Source: Agroathelia rolfsii
Taxonomy: Eukaryota > Basidiomycota > Agaricomycetes > Amylocorticiales > Amylocorticiaceae
Direction: 5' to 3'
Assembly: GCA_018343915.1 (NCBI GenBank)
Contig: JABRWF010000001.1
Location: 1-64,000, forward strand
Length of the DNA: 64,000 nucleotides
Both the position numbers and the translations under genes were made by a program. A model generated the notes under the pieces. The model was given only the letters and a program-made list of their open reading frames with translations, searched no databases and was not told where the DNA came from. This document shows positions 44,541 to 56,360 of this stretch, one piece after another (the first letter of the stretch is position 1; every line of letters begins with the position of its first letter).

Positions 44541-44812
44541 TTTTTTTTTTTTTTTTTTACGTTTATATACCGCATCATGTACTAAAAACAAACTACGGTG
44601 TCGTAAAGGCTGTAGTGTAAGTTACGCTGTATAGGGAAGTATGGAGTGTAGTGGCATAGAGGTTATTATAATGGAGATACTGGAAAGGTTAACAGACCAG
44701 ATAATTGTGTTGAGGTAGTTGACAAGGTAGGGAGGGGAGGGGTAAATATATAGTTAAAGATTGAGGGGTGTTAACAAACGAAGTTCCTTTGGTAGGAGAG
44801 TTGAGGGCATTT

Positions 44813-47800
44813 TTATTGTAAGGTTGATCTAGCAAGTTTTGTAAAGGCATTTGAGCCCAATACAAACTTCGCTAGTGCTGTAAGGCCTTTGTGTGTACTA
44901 AGGATAATTGGGGAGGAGAGGCTACTCGAGGCCTTGACAATGTAGTGTCGTTGACTGTCGTAAAGGGGGCAGTCAGCAATAATGTGGTCACGTGTTTGGA
45001 AAGTAGAGTTGTCGCATGGGCATAAGACTGACTCAGAGGGAATAAAGCGGGCATAGTAGTCACCTCGAAAGCCATGGCCTAGGATAGTTTGGATTATTCG
45101 GGTGTGTACATCCCGACGGCCATTAAAGTTGCGGTGGAAAGGGGTAAGTTTAGTGGAAGGTGGTGTGCGAAGAGCTATGGCAGCTAAGTTATTGTGGGGA
45201 AGGGTAGCCCATTCCGAGCGCCAATCTTTAAGTGCGGTGGCTTTGGCTTTCTCGCATGCCCATGATATAGATGAATGGAATATGGGGTTGGCACCTCCTC
45301 TTGCAGCTTCTTTTGCAAGCGTATCAACACGGTCATTGCCTTGGATTCCCTGGTGCCCTGGGATCCATTGAATTGTAATTTTGCATTGGGGTAGTTTATT
45401 GAGGATCTCGTCTACTTTTTCGCAGAAAAGGATGGAATAGATTTGGGCTGGGTGGGCTGAGGTGTCTGTAATTGTTGAAATTGCCGATTGATTATCAGCG
45501 AGGAAGAGGATGCGTGAGAGGAGTGGATATTTGTTTGCATAGGCTGCTGCGGCTCTTGCGCCACCAGCTAGGGCAAGCATTTCTGCATCATAGATGCCTG
45601 CACGTTTGCCCATGCATGAGGTCCCAGAGCTTATCTCAAGACCCTTGTGAAAGGCGGCGTAGGCTGCTCCTGCTCGCTTATGGCCATTGTCAAGAGCACA
45701 CCTGCCTCTTGCCACTAAAACTCAACTAAAGTCTACGTTAACCTCTGTAAGGTGCGGGGTAGCCAGTAAGGCTTTTTTACAACTCCTAAGACTTAGGATG
45801 CGCGGGTGTACACTTCTTTGCCCGGTCTCCGCTGTCACGCAACTTCTAGCTTTTCAGTCACCAGGTGTTACTCCAAGCTTACAAAGCTTTCACACGAGGT
45901 CTACTGTCAAGGCAGGAAATGTCTTGTGTATGTGGATATGGGTGCGATGTATCTTAACCGCGACAAACGCAGGGCAACGCCTTTGTTTGCTTGAGTGCAC
46001 TAAGCACTATGTTTATGTGTACAGCAGTGCAAATGGTCAGCCAAAGGCCTGGACCTATCTTATGCACGCTAACGGAAGAGGGGCACGGAGCGACCTCTTT
46101 GACTACTGTAGCACGGAGCACACAGTAACCCTCTGGCACACAGCCTAAGGGATTTTTTGGAAGGGGATGAGAAGGGGGAGACAGGCAGTCACGCCTTGAG
46201 AGATAGGGGGCTCTGAAGATGAAGTTTTATTATGTTAGCATATATCTAATACAAAGCACTATTGTGCTTACCTGAAGATGAAGAGAACGAATCTGAGGTC
46301 TTCAGGTAGAGGCACTACAGGGTTATATACTGATTCTACCTGGTCTGTGCGCTATTACATGGTCTGTGCGCAGTAATGCTAAGTATGGCGTGATATTGCG
46401 CCATTATTAGTTATAGTGAGTTTAGAGTGGTGTCATGATCCGGACCCATGCTCTAGACCCTGTTTACATAATATGTCACATGACTAGTGGTCACATGATG
46501 GCCAGTCACATGGTCGACTGGTCACATGACTTGCTTAGTCATCAGAGTGTGTGCTTACGTAATATACGATATATATACCAAAAAATAGAGAAAAATCAGG
46601 GAAAATTCGGAAAAATAATGAAAAATTCAAAATAAAATTATAGTACAACGAGCGACTCGTAACAGCCATGGTAGGGTAGTCTAGAACCGTCCGTAAAGAT
46701 GAGTAGTGTTGATTCATCTATCATATATTGCTGGACTCTGTTCTTTAGATCTTCAATATATTTCCTCCGGGCAGATGTTGAAAGGTTGCGGTTAGGGGTC
46801 TGAGTTAAGAGGCGGTTTCCCCGGGAGTAGTGTTGAAGCCATGGAGGGGAGTGGTATGGGAAGGTGCGTTCTGCATTAGGGTGGGAAAGGCTAGCTAGTC
46901 TGTGTATAACGGTAGGTGGTTTAGATGACGTAGGGGTTATGTGAAGTGGGACGGGAACATTTGGTTGAGCCTCTTCCCATGTAGGGGGGGTGCGGATAAG
47001 AACTTGAGAGTTAGAAGGGAGGGATCAAAGTCGTATAGCTGCCTTTGTTGAGAGTTGCTTTAGCAGGTGCGGGATCGGGAGGATAGCACCAATGTGGTGC
47101 ATTTCGGCTGAGGGGGAGGTGCGAAACGCCCCAAGGATCCATCGAAGGCCTTCATTTTGGGCCTGTTCAAGAATCTTTAGTAGAGCCTTTTGGCGGGTCC
47201 CAGTATACCACACTGGTGATGCAAAGGTGAGGATTGGGATAATAGTGGTTTTGTAGAGTAGGCGTGCATTGGCTACACTAAGGCCACGTAAGGTATTGGC
47301 AAGGATACGTAGTCCTGCAATAGTAGACCTTGCCTTTTTAGCCATTATTTCAACGTGAGGTCGAAAGGAGAGTTTTCGATCAAAGAAGACTCCAAGCCAG
47401 CGCATTACTGCCATTGGTTGAATAAGCTGGGGAGGGGTATCAGCAAGGCCAATGTTAACTGGGGGAAGATCAAAGATTGATGTGCGAGAGCGTGTAAAGT
47501 AAATAAGTTCGACCTTACCCACATCAATGTCTAGGCCAAGGGCCTGAAGGCGGGTACGAATGATGTGGTATGCTTCTGAAAGCAGCATTACATTTCTTTC
47601 AATAGAGCTAGAAGTTGCTAGGGCAAGTTCATCATCTACGTAAGCCCTAAGGCTAGTATTAGGGAGACAGTCAAGGCAAGTGAGAATTGGTGTTGTATAG
47701 ATAGTGGATAGGATGGGGGATATTGGAGAGCCCTGAGGGATGCCTACGCCAGCTAGTGGGATAGGCTGGGATATGAAGCCATCTACCCGTATAGAGACAT

Positions 47801-49703
47801 GGCGGCAAGATAGGAAAGAGCGAACCCATCCAACAATGAGAGGTGAAAAGCCCATAAGTTCTAGTGTATGAGCTAGGCGTTCATGATTGATGTTGTCAAA
47901 GTAACCTTTGACGTCTATGGCCAGGGCTGATGCTACAAGGCCGTTATGCCAGGCTGCTTGGATATCATGGGTTAGGATGAGGCATGCATCAACAACGGAA
48001 GACTTGTCGCGACCTCCGAACTGGTTGGATGGGACTAGGTTATACCTTCCTACCTCATACATAATTCAACGGGCTATGATCTTTTCAAGGGTTTTGCTTA
48101 GGCACTCAAGAAGTGCAATAGGTCTATATGATCTGGGGTTAGAGCGATCAGTTTTGCGGGGCTTAGGCACAACAGCCACTATCGCTGTTTTAAAAGCCTG
48201 GGGGTGAAGTTGGTTATGGATGCATGCATTGAAGAACTTTGTAAGGAGTAGGGGCTGTTCATCAAAGGCCCATTTGATGACCCTGTACGATATGCCTGAT
48301 TTGCCTGGAGCAGAGGTGTTGGACGCGTCCTTAAGGGCATCTTTTACCTCGTCTTGAGTGATGTCAGGGAAAGGGCGAGGCGGGAGGCAGGGGGGGTCAG
48401 TCGGCTGGGATGGGGAGACAGGCGGGGTGGTTTGCGGGAAGAAAGCCGAAGCAAATGCTTGGCACTGGTCTTCTGGTTCAATGGCAATCCTATCTGTTGT
48501 GCGAATTAGGGGCGTACGCCTCGCTCGGCGGCCTGAGGCCCATTTACATAGGTCCCAGATCCGGGTGTCGGGTGTCTCGCTTAGCACCTTCATGGCAAAG
48601 TCGCGTTTTGCATGTCGGACTGCCGCTCGAAAGCGGGATGCGTAGCATTTATGTTGATTTCTGGGAGCCTGGCGGAGCTGGTATAGACTGATATCGCAGT
48701 CCTCATTCCACCAAGGTGCACGGGTGTGCGTGCGGATAGATTGCTGGGGCATTGTGGTGGAGGAGGCTTTCTGAATGGCGTCTAGAATAATATATGCCCC
48801 CTCTTCTATCTCCTCGGGTGATGAGAGGAGCAGGGGGTGTGGCAGGTTGTTGATTATAGTAGAGAAAGCTTCGCACCAGGCAGCTTTTCTAGCTGGATCA
48901 ATGCGATAGGGTGATTCGGGATAGGGGGTTTCGGAGATGGAGTTGTCGTTGGCCCGAACTGACCACGTAATGGCGTTGTGGTCAGACCAGAGGGCCAAGT
49001 CTTCTCGGCACTCCCATTCCTGGAAGATATCATCTTCAACGGCTGCTGGATTGTAGAAAGTGAGGTCGATAATCGAATCTTGCTGCCCGGAGCGGCCACG
49101 ACGTGTTGGCTTGTCAAGGTTGTTTGCAATAGTGAGAGAGTATAGGTCTTTCCACTCAGCTATCTCGGATGCTGTTGTTGAGGGGGCCCGAGCAGATGGC
49201 TGTGACGTAAGCGCCCATGCAGGGTGGTGGAGGTTGAAGTCTCCCGCGATTGCTGTGGGGAGGAGCATGTCTAGATTGGTGTCTATGAGAGTGCGGGCAG
49301 AGGGTGCATCTTGACCTGGGCCAGCATTGTAGATGTTGATTAGTAGGAAGGAGAGTGAGCCATAAGTGAAATGGACTGCTATTATATCCGACGAGCCAAT
49401 AATGTCTGGGCGGGGTTGGGATGTAAGGTGAGGGATGAATTTGCGTACAAATGTGGTGACCCTTGGTCGGCCATCAGGAGGCGGGTCGGGAGTAAAAGCT
49501 TCCCATGCAATATTTGCCACGGTACCAAAGATTGGGGTGCCCTGTGGGTTGTCTGATGATTGTGAGGTGCTAATACGGCCATACCATGGTTCTTGAAGGA
49601 GGAGGATGTCGAAATCTGAAAGTGAGTTTAGTAGACCGTGCATGCGCTCGTTTGAGCGTGCTACATTGAGTTGGAGGATGCGTAGTGGGCGAAGTTGGCT
49701 CAT
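44813..49703 (-). pseudogene. LINE ORF2: endonuclease, reverse transcriptase, RNase H
   Basis: It starts at ATG 49703, overlapping the ORF1 stop as ATGA. The endonuclease carries LQLNVARSN, LLQEPW, AGDFNLHHPAW and SDHNAITW. RT has NPRSYRPIALLE, GYFDNINHERL, GIPQGSPISP and YVDDE (near 47629-47642). RNase H has IFTDGS, LADNQSA and GNDRVDTLAKEA. Breaks are TGA at 48063-48065 and TGA at 47025-47027, both one transition from CGA, and the solo LTR at 45688-46664, after whose removal the frame rejoins at His-Gly. The frame then runs to 44813. Not functional. Confidence 0.9.
45688..46664. mobile_element. Solo LTR (family E, 977 bp) inside the LINE
   Basis: TGTCAAGAGCACACC to GCGACTCGTAACA, flanked by GCCAT (45683-45687 and 46665-46669). 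It matches 17847-18828 closely. Confidence 0.9.
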
Positions 49704-51355
49704 GAGGTCATGTCGTCGTTGGCTGTGGTGAGAGGTTGGGCAGGTGTTGAGGTTGGAATAGCAAACTTGCGGCGTTCTGTGCAGTTGGCTGAGTCAGCCT
49801 CGTGGGGTTCGCGGCAGTTGACGCAGCAGTTGGGGTGGTTACAGGTGGCCTCCTCTGGGCGGTTCTCAGCTTTGCATTTGCTGCATTTCTGGCGGTGATT
49901 GCTTTCGGGGTGTGGATCACCGCATAGGCGGCAGCGAGGGTCACGTCTGCATCTAGAGGCAGTATGGTCAAGTTTCCAACAGATTGAGTATTGACGAAGA
50001 CGTGGTTTGTCCACCCATCGCTTCACTTTGACCGGTGCGCCAAACATGAAGATATTGGGAGATTGCTTAAGAAGGGACCTAGCCACGGAGCCATCTGGAT
50101 CCTCAAAAGCGAAGGACACGGAGGATTTGAGGCCTTCAATGGATGTTGGCAGTCGCAGCCATCGTGGGTACTGGGTGATGCGGAGTTTCTGAATGGTTGG
50201 GTTTGTCAGGAAAGTCTCGTGGAGGGCTTCTTCGCTAAAGACTTCATCTGATGGGCGGATGCGCGCTAGGACACCTGCGAGGATTAGTTTGGACCACCTG
50301 GTGTCATGCGAGATAGTTTGATTGTCGGTGAGGCAAAGAGCATCCCGGAAAGTAGGGAAGTGGGTCCTGATAAGGTTGTGTGACGTGTTGGGAGGGAAGG
50401 TCAGAATCAGGTTACCAGCTGGGTTCCAGTTGGCACCGAGGACTTTAAGACCATTGGAGGTGGGAATGTCTTTGAGACGATTGTTGATTGCAGTGGTCAT
50501 GTTGATGGGGAGACTCCTCTGTTCCAGGGGGCGTGGTTTGCCATGGAACCGGACCACATATCTGATATGTTCGGGTGGTCGAGTAGGTTGTTTCTGATGG
50601 ACAGCTGGCGGGCTGGAGGATGTAACCTGAGCGTATGTTGGTTTGGCCACAAGAGTAGGGGGCGCGGGATTTTTCGGAGAGGGCTTCTGGTTCCCAGGAG
50701 GGTTTGGCATCGACTGTTGCTGGGGGTGGCGAGGGGTTTGGCTAAAGACCTTATTTTCTAGCTTGAGGATGTGGCTCCTCATGTCGCGGAGGGTCTCAAA
50801 GATCTTGTTCTCAAAGGTCGACGGCTGCGAGGAGGGTGTTGGGATGGGTTGGATAGGGGTGGAGAGTGCTGGCGGATACCCATCAGTGTCGAGACTGGTT
50901 TCATCCTCTCCTAGGCGTTGGAGGTCATCACATCCCGATTTGAGAAAGTGTTTGACTTCCTTCACCGCTCGGGCGTCCGAGTCGTCATCATCTGCATCTA
51001 CCATGGTGACGGAGTTGAGGACGGTTGAGATTACTTCAGTGCAGATCTCCTTCCAGTCAGTGACTGACAGTCGAGTGGAGTCATGTTGATCATAGTGGCC
51101 AATTAGGGTGGCCAGTTGATTGAGGACGTATGTAGCTGGGGGTGTAAAGGTGCAAGAGATTGTTGCCTGACTAATCTGATTGTCCGTTTCCATTGCCTCG
51201 TCGCCCATTGTAGGCGCCGGCGGGGGCGTGGTGCGGCCATATTGCTCTGAGGGCGGCGCTGGGCGCTTGCGAGAGCCGCTGGCAGTAGAGCTGGACAAGG
51301 ACGATGAGATTGAGCTTTGCGGAGGGTGTTTTTGGCTAGTATAAGGTGATGGCAT
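49700..51355 (-). CDS. LINE ORF1 (Gag-like nucleic-acid-binding protein)
   Basis: 551 residues with an open frame. The N-terminal half is Ser/Pro/Gln-rich and disordered. The C-terminal ~70 residues hold three Cys/His clusters (CWKLDHTASRC, CRLCGDPHPESNHRQKC, then CNHPNCCVNCREPHEADSANC), the zinc knuckles usual in ORF1 of these LINEs. The stop overlaps the ORF2 start (ATGA), suiting termination-reinitiation. It would coat LINE RNA. Confidence 0.88.
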   Translation of the reverse strand: MPSPYTSQKHPPQSSISSSLSSSTASGSRKRPAPPSEQYGRTTPPPAPTMGDEAMETDNQISQATISCTFTPPATYVLNQLATLIGHYDQHDSTRLSVTDWKEICTEVISTVLNSVTMVDADDDDSDARAVKEVKHFLKSGCDDLQRLGEDETSLDTDGYPPALSTPIQPIPTPSSQPSTFENKIFETLRDMRSHILKLENKVFSQTPRHPQQQSMPNPPGNQKPSPKNPAPPTLVAKPTYAQVTSSSPPAVHQKQPTRPPEHIRYVVRFHGKPRPLEQRSLPINMTTAINNRLKDIPTSNGLKVLGANWNPAGNLILTFPPNTSHNLIRTHFPTFRDALCLTDNQTISHDTRWSKLILAGVLARIRPSDEVFSEEALHETFLTNPTIQKLRITQYPRWLRLPTSIEGLKSSVSFAFEDPDGSVARSLLKQSPNIFMFGAPVKVKRWVDKPRLRQYSICWKLDHTASRCRRDPRCRLCGDPHPESNHRQKCSKCKAENRPEEATCNHPNCCVNCREPHEADSANCTERRKFAIPTSTPAQPLTTANDDMTS

Positions 51356-51419
51356 GCAGAAGAGAAGTCCACGTGACCGAGTACGTGCTGATGAGTAAAG
51401 GAGGGGTAATCGGAAAACC

Positions 51420-51426
51420 TATAAAA
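51420..51426 (+). promoter_or_regulatory. TATA-like box upstream of thioredoxin
   Basis: TATAAAA 60 bp before the ATG. Only about 104 bp of native sequence lie between the LINE's target duplication and the start codon. Confidence 0.45.
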
Positions 51427-51485
51427 CTAGCTTAGGCATCATCATCCACCACATCGTTATTACATCCCTAGACAGAACATCCATC

Positions 51486-52009
51486 ATGCCCGTCAAAGCT
51501 ATCGAATCTCTTGAAGAGTTCCATCGAGTTGTGAGTCGCCTACCTGCACCTGCACTTACCCGTCTTACTCATCCGATGAGCAATTATAGATCAACAGCGA
51601 GAAACCTGTTATTGTTGATTTCTGGGCGACATGGTGTGGTCCTTGCCGCATGATCTCGCCTATTCTTGAGAAACTCTCGAATGAGGGCAGGGAGATCGAC
51701 TGCTACAAAGTGGACGTGGATGCCCGAGATGACATTGCCCAGGAGGTCAAGATCAGGGCGGTATGTATAATCAGCACACTCGACACGGATGAGTCCAAAA
51801 CTAACGCCAACTTACACATTCATCCAGATGCCCACGTTTCACTTTTACAAGAAAGGTGAACAAGTCGATTCCCTTGTAGGCGCTCAACCCGCTACCCTTC
51901 AGGTGTGTTATCCTTATTTCAGCCCTACTTGAATTTTTGTCTTGGTTACTGATGTAAAATCTGCCGTATACAGACCCTTATGGACAAGCATGCTCCTAAG
52001 AGCCCCTGA
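51486..52009 (+). CDS. Thioredoxin
   Basis: Four exons, 51486-51530, 51590-51760, 51828-51902 and 51974-52009, with GT-AG introns of 59, 67 and 71 bp, give 108 residues, normal for a cytosolic thioredoxin. The active site WCGPC follows the VIVDFWATWCGPC strand-turn. The cis-Pro loop is MPTFHFYKKG. It reduces protein disulfides using thioredoxin reductase and NADPH, supporting peroxiredoxin and ribonucleotide reductase. There is no leader peptide. Its upstream region is cut by a 6.8-kb LINE at about -104, which may alter expression. Which paralogue it is cannot be told. Confidence 0.95.
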
Positions 52010-52502
52010 AGTCGATAATGCTGGCACCCGCTATGAGGTTTTGTGCGGGTGAAGAACAGAGAGAAGCAATGAGAGTGTACTAGTAATAATAGCAGACTGT
52101 AGCAACAGCCAGGATATAATATTTGCTATGTTGTCATATTTTACATATCAGGGGCCCGCCTAACTAGTGGTGTGATGATGGTGTGACGGCTGGGCTGTTG
52201 TGCCCGACGACGACGACGACGACGAGCAACAGTAGGGAGATACAAACAACCGCAGCAACGACGTCGTCCTCAACCCTGTGTATCATATCCAGATATCCAT
52301 CACCATTGCAGCGGGCATTTGACGGCCCTCGGTCTTTCTTTTCGCTCTATATTACCTATTCCATCTGCTCCGACTCGTTTCCAATTACCCGTCATCATCA
52401 TCATCGTCATCACTCGCACCGACGGCGACGAAGACTACAAGCGACGACCAACGCAGGCCATTTGTCGTCTGTTCTATGTCTTCCCTTATCCCATAGTCAG
52501 CC
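52010..52502. other. Intergenic, with a CGA microsatellite
   Basis: It holds the thioredoxin 3' UTR and the presumed promoter of the next gene. A GAC/CGA triplet run lies near 52204-52226, and CATCAT runs near 52393-52415. No further gene is seen. Confidence 0.5.
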
Positions 52503-55500
52503 ATGGGTCTCTTCTCAAAACGCAAGCCAACCCCTACAGCCTCCCAGGCCAGCCTTCCCGACGAGCTCGAAAAGGCAGCGTCGACATCAACATCATCTGA
52601 ATACGTTTTTGCTCCGTCTTCCCCTCCTTCGCGCGCCAATGGTCACAACGTGTATGCTCATCCGGATACGCCAGTATCGTCTACAAGTGTCCTGAAAATA
52701 CCATTTCGGCGAAAACGCAGACAACAGCAGCCGGGTTCTCCCAGCGCTGCCGGAGACAGCAACCCGTCATCGTTCAGCTTGTCTGTAGCCGGTAGCCCAG
52801 CAACATCCAAAGCATCGACGACCAGCGCTATTTCCGAGCTCGATATCCCACCCCCTCCTAGGAAGTCGTTCGTTTTTTCCAGAAGCAGGGATGATGTGAA
52901 CTCTGCTTCAACCCACTCGCTACCGAATCCATCATCATCTCATTTGTCCGCTGCGCCGCCTCGAGTACCGTCCAAGGATAAAGCCAAGGATACAGATGGC
53001 TCGAGCGGCTTCTTCACATGGGCTATACGAGAGCGTACTAGGTCCAAGCCCTCACGACCACCTCCCATACCGGTCCCTACTATACCACCGCCCTTACCAA
53101 ATACTTCCTCTCGCTTGCAAGTTCCTGAAATGGACTTGACGCCTACTTCATCCGACACGCCCTCATCATTCAATCTTAAATCCTTTCGTCATGTCCGCCC
53201 TGATACAAGTCCGCCACCTGCCTCGGCATCGTCTTCTCGTCTCAATCTGACTTTGAAGCCCGGCAGCCCAATCACACGGCCCACATCAAGTGTATCCGTG
53301 GCCACCTCTGACCCAGCTTCACCCTCCTCATTGCTTCCTCCCGCAAGACCAAGACCGAGAGGGGACAGCGTGGCCTCGGATTCCTCTCAGAGAATTTCGG
53401 TCGCTGCTTTTCGCGAGGCTCAGGCAAGGCGAAGCCAAGCTGGCTCGCCTGCGCCATCCATGCGCCCTAGTGCCATTCCTCCTACAGCTGGTGTGCGTCG
53501 GCCTTCAATGCCAATCAGGCGGTTGTCTGGCTCGAGCAGCACCAGCAGTGAATCTTCTTCGGACGAGTCATCTTTCGATCATGGTGACAGAAAGGAAGCC
53601 ACCATGGCAAGGAATAGCACCATCACGGCCAAGACTTCATCCACTGGCCTCGCTCGTCGTGTCAGCAAGAGCAAGTCCACCGCTCAGATTGCAAATGGCA
53701 GGCCTGGGATGAGTCTTGACACATACTCTGCTACACGATCATCCAGGTCTACTAGTGCGCTGACTATTGATTCTGCCGCTGATGATGAAGTCAGCAAAAA
53801 TACTAAAATCGGAGGAAAAACGAATCTCGGTGGGCCTATTCATTTGCATCTATAACGGCTAATACTAAAAAAAAAAAAAAAAGGAAAAACCCTAGTAGAT
53901 GACGGTGACTCTGAAGACGACGCCCCCTTGGCTTCTCTAGTTCAGCCACGCAAGTCACCAGCTGTTCCAAGTCCAGACATAAAACCAAAGCCATTGATCG
54001 ATATCAATAGTCTTCTGCAAGATTCGAGTAACACTGGATGCATTGAAGAAAGTCAGAGATCAGATGCAAAAGACGAAGAAGAAAAGAAAGCAGACGAGGA
54101 AGAGGACGAGGAGACATTGCGCGGTAAACCCCGCCAGCCACAGTTCATGCATAGGCGTTCATCCAGTGATCATGGCTTGAACTCGAGTATAAGCACGAAT
54201 ATGCCGATATCTACATCGTTTATGTATGACGATGCATATGATGATGGTCCGGCCCCCTCGAGCGGTATTCGCCTGGTTGCCCAATCAAAGTTTCAGGCCC
54301 AAACGAAGAACATGGCTACTAGCAGCAGCAGTAGGAGCGAGTTAGGACATGGCCCTGCTCCTGGGACCAATGGCCGTAGGGAACCCGTAGCTGCGATTGG
54401 CCCGTCTTACATACGTTCTGGTGCAAAAAGCGAACTCGGACATGGGACGACAGATTCACAGTCTACTATCACCCTTGCAACCTCGATTACCCCGATACCG
54501 ATTCATGAGAGAAAGCCGCCTTCGGGTTTCAGTGTTACCTCACGCCCTACACGTGCACAACAGCCACAAAAGTCTCATACTTTACAGGTTGAGATAACAG
54601 AAACGCGCGTGCCTTCTTCCAGCAGTAAGCAAAGAGAGCGTGCCAGCACGATTGCAGCTCCTGCTCCTAGTCTCGAAGCCCGACTCAGGGCGGTCGTGGC
54701 GGATGCCTCCTCTTCCCCTTCACGCCCCAAAGCCCGCGATGCGTCTGACAACGGCATATCAAGCTCAGCTTCGTCCTCCGTAGCTGCGGGCGGGGCTAGG
54801 GCATCGACTGGCGCCCATGGACGTGACTTGAGTACATCCTCGTCGTCTTCATCACCTTCACACTCGGGCATCCGTAATATGTCTGCATCATACACGACAC
54901 CCCTCAAGCCTCCGGCGCAGGCACACGGCGGATCACCATCATCTTCGACGTTGAAAAAACCGCTCGTCGATTTGACAGCTCCTACCCAGGCAGCAGACTA
55001 TTCACCTATGTCATCTGCACCTTCGATGCACGCTCGCACACGCTCGAGTTCGTCAGCAAGTGAGGGTGCTTCCACGTCAAGAAAAATGATGAATGCGCCC
55101 TTGGCGAGACCCAATACGCTTGTGTCCCTTATCCCGCCCTCTAGTATATCTTCGACGAGCGGTACCACTACAAAGCCATGGGTTCGTCGTGAGGACAGTC
55201 CAGCTAGCTCAACGGGAGGTTCGAGTAGCAGTCGAATGCCGTTGACACCGCGTGATGGAAGCGAGGTTGGCTACGGCAAGAGAAACAGCGCTTGGAATGG
55301 GTCTGAGGTCGGTGGTGGTCATACTAGTGCAATTATGACTCGTGGCGCCAAGAGCAAATCGAAGGCACGGGAAGATGCCAAAAGCGAGGGAGGAACAGAT
55401 GCCATGCGTGGAGAAGAGAGCAAGAGGAGGGAGAGAAGGCGGAGCGAAGCAATGCGTGCTATTGAGGTTCGCACTTTCATATATCATCTATGAATCATTA

Positions 55501-56360
55501 ACGCTAATCTATTCAATCCATTCCTACAGTTGGGCAATGTGATCAATGGTCGTGGGTCTTTGGACAAGGATTCAGATAATGAAGTACTGGGACAGCATAT
55601 TACTGGTGGAGGTGTCGGCAGCCCACTCGAACTTGATCCACGGATGACTATGATGAATCCAATGATGGGGATGAGCATGAATATGCCTATGAACACTGTG
55701 GGCGGCTCGCCGTTCGGTGCACCTGGGCCATGGGCTGGCATGACTCCCTCGCCTTCATCGTCGCAGATGATGACGGATCCCAACTTCCTTGCAGCACACC
55801 AGCAAGCAATGATGATCGCCAAACAGGCGTACCAGTATGCCGTAGCGCAACAAGCGATGGCTGCCGCTGCAGACGAATGGGAACGTGGTTCAGCCATTAG
55901 TGGATTCACGGCTGCAGGTGGTGCTGGTGGTGGTGCGCCAGCGTCAGGCTACTTTGGACAGATGACTGGATTTGGCGGTGGAATGGGTTGGCCAGGAATG
56001 CCAGTCATGTTCCCATCGAGTGCGCGCTCTGTCTATGCGGGAAGCGCAGCCAGCGATATAGGTGGTGGTGGGGGGTGGGGAGCGCGCAGCGCCTACGGGG
56101 AGACCTTTGGCCCGGCGGATCGGAGCAGCAGATCGTCGGCGTTTTTGCAGCAACAGCAGTCGGGTGGAGCAGGTGTGAGACCGCCTCAAGGGCAGCGCAG
56201 TGAATCTGCAGGAAACGTTGGAGGCGGTTCTGGTGCCATGGCTCGTTCCGGGATGGGACCACGGCCGAGGACGACGACGGCACCATCAAACACGCCGTTG
56301 CCGCCACAGCATGCGAGAGCGAATAGGGCTGCCCCACCGTCGAGCTGGAAAGCGACATGA
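52503..56360 (+). CDS. Large Ser-rich disordered protein, function unknown
   Basis: Exons 52503-53829, 53884-55466 and 55530-56360 give 1246 residues. Not recognised. It begins MGLFSKRKP, where Gly2 and Ser5-Lys6 fit an N-myristoylation site followed by basic residues, so membrane attachment is possible. Most of the rest is low-complexity Ser/Pro/Thr with many SP sites and clustered Arg/Lys, and an acidic Glu/Asp block (about residues 510-525). The C-terminal third has a Met/Pro/Gly-rich stretch and an Ala/Gln helix (AHQQAMMIAKQAYQYAVAQQ) that looks conserved in kind. No enzymatic motif is visible. The first intron is short (54 bp) and its acceptor is preceded by sixteen A. A cortical or signalling scaffold is plausible but only inferred. 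Confidence 0.75.

Larger units (their letters stand above)
44541..51369 (-). mobile_element. Non-LTR retrotransposon (LINE, Tad1/I-type) with poly(A) tail
   Basis: It is flanked by the 12-bp duplication CACGTGACCGAG (44529-44540 and 51370-51381). The minus strand ends in A18 (plus-strand T at 44541-44558). It encodes ORF1 (Gag-like, zinc knuckles) and ORF2 (AP-type endonuclease, RT, RNase H), the set seen in the Tad1 and I groups. ORF1 starts only 14 bases from the 5' end, so slight 5' truncation is possible. A family E solo LTR (45688-46664) splits the RNase H region. Confidence 0.93.
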
